Both the position numbers and the translations under genes were made by a program. Positions 58,870-64,000 of a stretch of 64,000 nucleotides of DNA are shown here, one piece after another. Below the pieces are notes generated by a model. It was not told the DNA's origin. It saw only the letters and a program-made list of their open reading frames with translations, and ran no database searches. The DNA lies in assembly GCA_963785255.1 (NCBI GenBank), contig CAWAUR010000015.1:124001-188000 (forward strand), in the 5' to 3' direction. The stretch comes from Bog-159 sp963785255. Lineage in GTDB: Bacteria > Acidobacteriota > Terriglobia > Bryobacterales > Bryobacteraceae. The first letter of the stretch is position 1. Each line of letters begins with the position of its first letter.

Positions 58870-59651
58870 AATGGGCGGCCGCATTGCTGGCGTGCGGTTT
58901 GGGCGCTTCGTTCGCGCGGGCCGCGGAGTTGAAGCCGGAGACGGTGCGGGCCTTCGAACAGTACATTCACGAAACCGAAGCGCGCTTGGAAAAACGGCTA
59001 TTGCCGGGCGGCACGTTTCTGTGGGTGGATGAGGATGCGCGGCGCGCTGGTCAAGTGCGCCAGGGCCAACTGGCGATCGAGAACCGCGGCGGACAAGGGC
59101 CGATCGCCGTTACCGGTGGACTGATTCACGATTGGATGGGCGTGGTGTTCATTCCGAGCACAACTTTGGCGAAGACGCTGGCGCTGGTTCAGGACTACGA
59201 TCGTCACCAGATTTACTACAAGCCCGAAGTGATGGCATCGCGGCTAGTCAGCCGAAGCGGAAACGATTTCAAGTTATATCTGCGGCTGAGGAAGAAGAAA
59301 GTAATTACAGTGGTCCTGGACACGAACTACGATGTACGGTATTTTCCGTTGGATGGCGGCCGATGTCACAGCCGGGCCTATAGCACGCGCATCGCGGAGG
59401 TGCAGAATGCCGGCAAGCCGGACGAACATATACTTCCGCCGGGCGAAGATGGCGGCTATCTCTGGCGGTTGTACTCTTACTGGCGATTTCAGGAGCGTGA
59501 CGGCGGGGTATATGTGGAGTGCCAAGCGATTTCGCTGACACGCGGGATCCCGGCAGGGCTGGGATGGCTGATTGAGCCCATCGTGACAAGTTTGCCGCGG
59601 GAGTCACTGGCAACTACGCTGGTGGAGACGCGCGCCGCGCTACGGAAGTAG
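58866..59651 (+). CDS. Secreted SRPBCC-like protein
   Basis: A 261-aa protein with a signal peptide (KWAAALLACGLGASFARA). The mature part resembles a START/polyketide cyclase (SRPBCC) fold: GGLIHDWMGVVFIPSTTLAK, ALVQDYDRHQIYYKPEV, LYSYWRFQERDGGVYVECQA and a long C-terminal helix. Such folds bind lipids or other hydrophobic ligands. Its ATG overlaps the MscS stop (ATGA), so the two are co-translated; why a channel would be paired with a periplasmic ligand-binder is unclear. Confidence 0.7.
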   Translation: MKWAAALLACGLGASFARAAELKPETVRAFEQYIHETEARLEKRLLPGGTFLWVDEDARRAGQVRQGQLAIENRGGQGPIAVTGGLIHDWMGVVFIPSTTLAKTLALVQDYDRHQIYYKPEVMASRLVSRSGNDFKLYLRLRKKKVITVVLDTNYDVRYFPLDGGRCHSRAYSTRIAEVQNAGKPDEHILPPGEDGGYLWRLYSYWRFQERDGGVYVECQAISLTRGIPAGLGWLIEPIVTSLPRESLATTLVETRAALRK

Positions 59652-59667
59652 CGGAAAGCATGCTCTC

Positions 59668-59975
59668 TACATAATCGTCGTGTGGGAGGCGCGGGTTCAT
59701 CGGGCCTGCCCGCATTGCGCAGCGGCACCTGGATCATCACCAGCACCAGCACCGCCAGCGCGATGAGCGCCATGATAAACGGTGCGGTCCAGTTCATCAA
59801 CGTGACGTTTGTGCCGGAGCCCACCAGGGCGGCGATCACCAGTCCGCAGAGCGCTTCGCCCGCGATCAGGCCAGAGGCGGTCAGCACGCCGGCGTTATCC
59901 ACGCGCGCCTTCTGCGCTTCGTTCAATCCGCGTCGGTCGCGTAGTTTGTCGGGCCGCCCACGAAAATGGAAAAGG
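59668..59975 (-). pseudogene. Remnant of OPT transporter 3' end
   Basis: This stretch repeats, with scattered substitutions, the last 300 bp of the OPT gene at 61160. It reads ARVDNAGVLTASGLIAGEAL, GSGTNVTLMNWTAPFIM and VPLRNAGRPDEPAPP. Two extra bases near 59680 destroy the end, and a deletion near 59952 destroys the other side. It is the same orientation as the intact copy. Confidence 0.85.
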
Positions 59976-60086
59976 CCGCGCCATCGGGACGTCCAAGACT
60001 TGTCGGGGCGCACTGGAAAATGCGGCCTACATCAAAGCGGCCCGGCATGATCCCAGGTCTGCAAGTAGGCGTCGCGAGCCGCGGTA

Positions 60087-60428
60087 TCAAATACGGTCGG
60101 CGGTCGAGTGCCGGCTTGTGGATTGCAGTCTCTCTACCACGTAGCTGTTCAGGCTCTTGCCCCGCTTCGCGGCCTCAGCCATGAGCCGCTTGTGCATCTT
60201 TGGAGGCACGCGGAGCAGAAACTTCCCGGAATAAGGCTTCTCCGGATCTTCTCCGCGAGCGGCGCAGAACTCTAGATAGTCGTCCACGGAATCTGCGAAC
60301 GCCTTCTTCAGTTCCTTCACGGACGACCCCTGGAATGTGATTACGTCCCGCAGGTTGATCACTTCCCCGTGCAAAACACCGGCCTTCTCGTTGAGTGTAA
60401 TACGCGCTTGATATCCCTTGTACGTCAT
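60087..60428 (-). CDS. HicB-family antitoxin
   Basis: A 113-aa protein. The N-terminal half is the RNase-H-like HicB fold (YKGYQARITLNEKAGVLHGE, FQGSSVKELKKAFADSVDDY); the C-terminal half is an Arc-type ribbon-helix-helix (LRVPPKMHKRLMAEAAKRGK, SLNSYVVERL) that binds DNA. It overlaps the upstream HicA-like gene by 4 bp. It should neutralise HicA and repress the pair, probably through the TGATATCA sites upstream. Confidence 0.88.
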   Translation of the reverse strand: MTYKGYQARITLNEKAGVLHGEVINLRDVITFQGSSVKELKKAFADSVDDYLEFCAARGEDPEKPYSGKFLLRVPPKMHKRLMAEAAKRGKSLNSYVVERLQSTSRHSTADRI

Positions 60429-60682
60429 TGTTTCCGCTCGATTCTGATGCCAGCTTCCACTAGGAACCTCCGCATGGAGGCCACTGCGCCGGGATCGGTC
60501 TCTTTCCGGGGGTGCGGCCGGTGGAAGACGGCTCGTACTCCGTTCAGCGCAATTCGCACGCGCGACCCGCGGCCCTCGGAGATCTCGGCGCCGTAGTACA
60601 GGAGCATGGCTTCGATGTCTGACCAAGCGATGTTGGCGCGCTTTTCAAGGATCGCTACGATTATGCGCTGGTGCTTGGTCAC
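60425..60682 (-). CDS. HicA-family toxin
   Basis: An 85-aa protein with a GTG start at 60682. The dsRNA-binding-like fold is visible: SDIEAMLLYYGAEISEGRGS, VRIALNGVRAVFHRPHP and VASMRRFLVEAGI. HicA toxins are mRNA interferases with one essential His; here the His is in AVFHRPHP. It comes first, as usual, and overlaps hicB by 4 bp. The pair sits between two copies of an OPT gene end. Confidence 0.85.
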   Translation of the reverse strand: MTKHQRIIVAILEKRANIAWSDIEAMLLYYGAEISEGRGSRVRIALNGVRAVFHRPHPRKETDPGAVASMRRFLVEAGIRIERKQ

Positions 60683-60689
60683 TGGACCA

Positions 60690-60710
60690 TGATATCACTC
60701 TTTGATATCA
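60690..60710. promoter_or_regulatory. Probable HicB operator: two TGATATCA sites
   Basis: Two perfect 8-bp palindromes TGATATCA separated by 5 nt, 7 bp upstream of the hicA start. The spacing puts their centres 13 bp apart, about right for two ribbon-helix-helix dimers. Autoregulation by HicB is inferred. Confidence 0.6.
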
Positions 60711-61152
60711 CATCTGGCCGACGCCGACTTCGGGATCTGCGGCCCCGCGTCCAAAAAGAAGAAGGGAAGGAGAGTCTTGGCCGCAGGCGGATAGTCCGTC
60801 GATAATAGCGCCGTACCCGTCGCGAGTGGACTGGTCGCCGTCCGGCCTCCACATCGCGAATGGGTCAAGCAGAATGACGTCACGCGTGTTCCAACCGGAG
60901 ACCTGTTTTGCTACATACGCCTCTCCGTCGAACGGCTGATCGTCGTTTCCTCCAGATATACTGCTTGTCGGGGATCTTCTCAGGATTTGGTTTATCCGAG
61001 GCCGTAAAAAACTTCACGTGCACGTCGGCGGTGGCCTCGAGGTTTGCTGGCGCGCCAACAGTCGAAAATCGCACCAGCCGTATTCACGGACACCTGCGTT
61101 TCTTCATCGAACCGTGCATGTTCCAGCCGTGGACAAACATCGCGATGCGCAT
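60708..61152 (-). pseudogene. Decayed gene(s) between hicA and OPT
   Basis: Three coding-like blocks on the minus strand in different frames: a start MRIAMFVHGWNMHGSMKKR (61152 on) that stops early; VGAPANLEATADVHVKFFTA and NPEKIPDKQYIW (about 61070-60960); and DDQPFDGEAYVAKQVSGWN, RDVILLDPFAMWRPDGDQS, then YGAIIDGLSA ending at TGA 60708. FVHGWN resembles an alpha/beta-hydrolase start. The other blocks look like real protein but I cannot name them. At least two frameshifts break it. Confidence 0.5.
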
Positions 61153-61159
61153 GATGTCC

Positions 61160-63199
61160 CTACATAATCGCCGTGGGAGGCGCGGGTTCATCGGGCCTGC
61201 CGGCATTGCGCAGCGGCACCTGAATCATCACCACCACCAGCACCGCCAGTGCGATGATGGCCATGATGAACGGTGAGGTCCAGCTCATCAAGGTGACGTT
61301 TGTGCCGGAGCCCACCAGGGCGGCGATCACCAGTCCGCAGAGCGCTTCGCCCGCGATGAGACCGGAGGCGGTCAGCACGCCGGCATTATCCACGCGCGCC
61401 TTCTGCGCTTCGTTCAAGCCGCGGCGGTCGCGCAGTTTGTCGGTGGCCCAGCGGATCAGGCCGCCGACGAAGATGGCGAAGGTGGTGCCGAGCGGCAGAT
61501 ACATGCCCACCGAGAACAGCATGGGGCTGCGCACCTCGATCATGATCAACGCGAAGCCCATCAGGATGCCGACCACCACCAGCGGCCAAGCCATCTCGCC
61601 GCTCACGATGCCTTTCGAGAGCATGGCCATCAATCCGGCCTGCGGCGCGGGCAACGCGGCGCTGCCGAAGTGATAGGCTTTGTCGAGAATCGCCAGCGGG
61701 AAGAACAGCACCAGCGATGCGACTACGACGCCCAGCATGTCGCCGATCTGCATCTTGGATGGCGTGCCGCCCAGGATGTGGCCGACCTTGAGATCCTGCA
61801 GCATCTCGCCCGCGACGGCCGAGGAGACGCACACCACGGCAGCCACGCCTAACACGGCCGCCACGCCGCTCGATCCGGAGACTCCCAGCGCCACCATCAG
61901 CAGCGCCGCGATCACCAGCGTACAGAGCGTCAGGCCGGAGACCGGATTGTTGGACGATCCGATCATGCCCACCAGGTTGCCGGATACCGCCGCGAAGAAG
62001 AAGCCCAGGACAACCATGACCAGGGCCGCCACGATGGCGCCGGTGATTACGGTCGAAGTGGATAAATTCCCGGCGCCGATGAAGTAGTAATAGAGCGCCA
62101 CCATGGCGACAAATACGACGGCGACTCCCGCGAACACGGTGCGCGCGCTCAGATCGCGCTCGGTGCGGCTGGTATCGGCATGCGCTGCCGCGGATTTCTT
62201 CAAGTCGGAAACGGCGCGCGCCATGCCTATGCCCAATTGCTTGCGCATGCGAAACAGCGTGTAGGACGCGCCCACCAGCATGCCGCCCACCGCAATAGGC
62301 CGCACGATGGAGAAGTAGATCGAACCGGCGATCAGATTCCATGAGATCGGCTGGCCGGCGGGTTGCGCGTTCTGCAGATACGGTCCCAGGATGTAGGTTA
62401 GCAGCGGCACCAGTAATCCCCAGGCGAGCACGCCGCCGGCGAAATTCAGCGCAGCCAGGCGCGGTCCGATAATATATCCGACGCCGAGATATGCGGGACT
62501 GACGTCCGGCGCGGTGAAGATGGATGCGCCGCCTGTGGTGGTGACGGCCACGTTGGGATTAGTGCTGGTGCGGAGAAGCAGCCGCTTGCCGAGATCCCCA
62601 ATGGTGACGCGGAACGTATTACTCGGGTTGAACACGTTGACCGCGCCGAGCAGATAAATAAATCCGCCGAAGCCCATATTGGCGAACAGAATCTTCGCGG
62701 CTTTCGATCCCTGCTGTCCGGCTTTGTGGATCTCGGACGCGGCCACGGACTCCGGAAATGGCAATTCGGTATCTTCCACCATCACGCGCCGCAGCAGCGT
62801 GACAAACAGAATGCCGAGCGTGCCGCCAATGACCATCAGCACGACGGAATTCCAATATTTCTCCGCTGTGAGTCCGGGCCAGAGACCTGAGAGCACGAAG
62901 GCCGGGATGGTGAAAATCGCGCCGGCGGCCACGGATTCGCCGATGGAGCCGATGGTTCGCGCGATGTTCTCTTCGAGCAGCGATCCCTTCATCAGCTTCA
63001 GCAACGCCATGCCGATGACGGCGGCCGGATAGGTGGCCGCGATGGTCATGCCGGCTTTCAGTCCCAGATAGGCATTGGCGGCGCCCAAGACGGCGGTCAG
63101 CACCAGGCCGATCAGAACGGCGCGGAAGGTGAACTCGCGCATGTCGGTCTTGTCCGGCACGTATGACCGGAATTTCTTTTCGGTTACGGGGGGCGTCAT
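61160..63199 (-). CDS. OPT-family oligopeptide transporter
   Basis: A 679-aa protein with about 16 membrane helices. It starts REFTFRAVLIGLVLTAVLGA, NAYLGLKAGMTIAATYPAAV (the typical OPT first repeat), and has GTLGILFVTLLRRVMVEDTE, LPFPESVAASEIHKAG and GEALCGLVIAALVGSG near the end. These proteins import oligopeptides or metal chelates using proton coupling. It overlaps yqeY by 4 bp. Its last 300 bp are duplicated at 59668. Confidence 0.9.
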   Translation of the reverse strand: MTPPVTEKKFRSYVPDKTDMREFTFRAVLIGLVLTAVLGAANAYLGLKAGMTIAATYPAAVIGMALLKLMKGSLLEENIARTIGSIGESVAAGAIFTIPAFVLSGLWPGLTAEKYWNSVVLMVIGGTLGILFVTLLRRVMVEDTELPFPESVAASEIHKAGQQGSKAAKILFANMGFGGFIYLLGAVNVFNPSNTFRVTIGDLGKRLLLRTSTNPNVAVTTTGGASIFTAPDVSPAYLGVGYIIGPRLAALNFAGGVLAWGLLVPLLTYILGPYLQNAQPAGQPISWNLIAGSIYFSIVRPIAVGGMLVGASYTLFRMRKQLGIGMARAVSDLKKSAAAHADTSRTERDLSARTVFAGVAVVFVAMVALYYYFIGAGNLSTSTVITGAIVAALVMVVLGFFFAAVSGNLVGMIGSSNNPVSGLTLCTLVIAALLMVALGVSGSSGVAAVLGVAAVVCVSSAVAGEMLQDLKVGHILGGTPSKMQIGDMLGVVVASLVLFFPLAILDKAYHFGSAALPAPQAGLMAMLSKGIVSGEMAWPLVVVGILMGFALIMIEVRSPMLFSVGMYLPLGTTFAIFVGGLIRWATDKLRDRRGLNEAQKARVDNAGVLTASGLIAGEALCGLVIAALVGSGTNVTLMSWTSPFIMAIIALAVLVVVMIQVPLRNAGRPDEPAPPTAIM

Positions 63200-63642
63200 T
63201 GGAGTCGCGACCTCACTTTTTCGCTCAGCGCTTTGCCATCCACGGTTTTGCCGGCCAGCTTGGCTTGCGCGGCCTTCATTACGATGCCCATCTGCTTCTG
63301 CGAAGTCGCGCCGGTCTCGGACAGGGCGGCATGGATGGCGGCTTCGATTTCCGCTTCGCCGGCGGCGGCTGGAAGGTAGGATTCTATCAGCTTTCGCTCG
63401 GCGTCTTCCTTGGCCGCCAATTCTTCGCGGCCGCCTTTGCGGAACATGTCGGCGGACTCGTGGCGCTGCTTCACCAGCGACTTGAGGATCTGCATCTCGG
63501 CCGCTTCATCGAGCGGCTTCATGGCGTCGACCTCGTGTTTCTTGAGGGCGGTCTTCATCATCCGCAGGGTGCTCAGGCGCTCTTCGTCGCGGGCTTTCAT
63601 GGCTTGCGTCATATCTTTTTGTACGGTGTCGAGCAGGGGCAT
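63196..63642 (-). CDS. GatB/YqeY domain protein
   Basis: A 148-aa helical protein: KDMTQAMKARDEERLSTLRM, KRHESADMFRKGGREELAAK-like segment, ERKLIESYLP and the C-terminal ATSQKQMGIVMKAAQAKLAG, DGKALSEKVRSRL. The family shares the tail domain of the GatB amidotransferase subunit and may contact tRNA. Its ATGA overlaps the OPT start. Exact role not established. Confidence 0.9.
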   Translation of the reverse strand: MPLLDTVQKDMTQAMKARDEERLSTLRMMKTALKKHEVDAMKPLDEAAEMQILKSLVKQRHESADMFRKGGREELAAKEDAERKLIESYLPAAAGEAEIEAAIHAALSETGATSQKQMGIVMKAAQAKLAGKTVDGKALSEKVRSRLQ

Positions 63643-63665
63643 GATTTTGTATTCTAGCGCCAGGC

Positions 63666-63757
63666 TTGTGGGGCAGGCTCGTAGCCTGCGCGGGCCTCGT
63701 AGGCCCGCTCTTCGGCGAGCATCGCTCGCTGGGACAGGCCGGGAGGCCTGTCCTACC
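63666..63757. repeat. Family B palindrome cluster
   Basis: GTGGGGCAGGCTCGTAGCCTGCGC, then GCGGGCCTCGTAGGCCCGC, then GGCGAGCATCGCTCGCT and GGACAGGCCGGGAGGCCTGTCC, four hairpin modules in line. It overlaps the stop of the DUF192 gene and lies before yqeY. Confidence 0.85.
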
Positions 63758-64000
63758 GCTCTTGGATCTCAATCTGATCGCCCGGCTTGGTACCGCTAGC
63801 CGCTACCGAACCCGCCGGCAACTCCAATATCGAATGCGCGGAAAAGCATGCGGACACGCGCCAGGGAACCATCGAATGCCGCACCTTGCGCACCTTCTTA
63901 TTGCGATCCAAGTAGACCAAATCAATGGCGAATTTCATGAAGAAACTATGCACCGACTCGCAGGGGACGATCCACAGGCCCTGGCCGGGATCGAGGCGCG
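63753..64000 (-). CDS. DUF192 family protein (5' end outside window)
   Basis: The frame enters from the right edge as RLDPGQGLWIVPCESVHSFF, then MKFAIDLVYLDRNKKVRKV and ILELPAGSVAASGTKPGDQI. This is the core of DUF192 proteins, small exported or periplasmic beta proteins of unknown function (about 110-150 aa). The missing part would hold the signal peptide. Its stop lies in a family B hairpin. Confidence 0.85.
   Translation of the reverse strand, partial: RLDPGQGLWIVPCESVHSFFMKFAIDLVYLDRNKKVRKVRHSMVPWRVSACFSAHSILELPAGSVAASGTKPGDQIEIQER

Overview
The window looks like chromosomal DNA of a soil Acidobacterium of the Bryobacterales/Solibacter type. This is an inference from several signs: high GC content, many large secreted repeat proteins (kelch, FG-GAP, GloVer), a TIGR03437-type C-terminal domain typical of Solibacter, bacillithiol synthesis (BshA), and an abundance of intergenic palindromic repeats. 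No rRNA, tRNA or CRISPR array was recognised.

Layout. 1-7.4 kb: an L,D-transpeptidase cut by the window edge, a GT9 glycosyltransferase with a membrane coiled-coil partner, a YhhN membrane protein, a trxB-ridA pair and a membrane-bound spermidine-synthase-like protein. 7.5-8.8 kb: a small gene graveyard holding a broken ParD-like antitoxin, a frameshifted DUF4160 gene next to an intact DUF2442 gene, and a DinB N-terminal stub. 8.8-13.4 kb: a FAH-family dehydratase/hydrolase and aldehyde dehydrogenase pair (probably the end of an oxidative pentose pathway), LemA, an M16 peptidase and a small unknown protein. 13.5-19.1 kb: the most unusual locus. It has a 760-aa unknown protein with weak LodA-like motifs, a LodB-like flavoprotein, a B12-type radical SAM enzyme with a PqqD-like tail, and a 63-aa Lys/Pro-ended peptide translationally coupled to it.

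19.4-34.6 kb: peptide deformylase, a GT39-type glycosyltransferase, and a run of exported proteins: HYDIN/kelch, a 14-unit FG-GAP protein, a GMC oxidoreductase with a damaged end, and a frameshifted kelch/TIGR03437 protein. A YbaK deacylase and a frameshifted secreted protein follow. 35-45.3 kb: two tandem CmoB-like methyltransferases with Ig-like tails, fumarylacetoacetase, an unknown protein divergent from a PaiB-like flavin protein, an exported RraA-like/PQQ-propeller pair and a LysR regulator divergent from a GNAT gene. 45.7-51.4 kb: DinB, hemB, a zinc-ribbon microprotein with a good promoter, a GloVer protein, serS and bshA.

51.4-64 kb: a 122-bp nested palindrome, a wrecked sigma-54 activator, a complete ISKra4-family insertion sequence with inverted repeats and a 7-bp target duplication, transaldolase, a conserved unknown protein, an MscS channel with a secreted SRPBCC-like partner, a hicAB toxin-antitoxin module lying between two copies of the 3' end of an OPT transporter gene, OPT itself, YqeY and a DUF192 protein cut by the window edge.

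Two repeat families run throughout: one with arms CGCTCCCTGACGGTCGCGGCTC, and one built on GGACAGGCC/GGCCTGTCC modules. One member of the first carries a 15-bp tandem array in its loop, and another supplies the C-terminus and stop codon of a gene. Several single-base frameshifts fall in or near short homopolymer runs. They may be real decay or sequence error, and this limits how far 'pseudogene' can be pressed.
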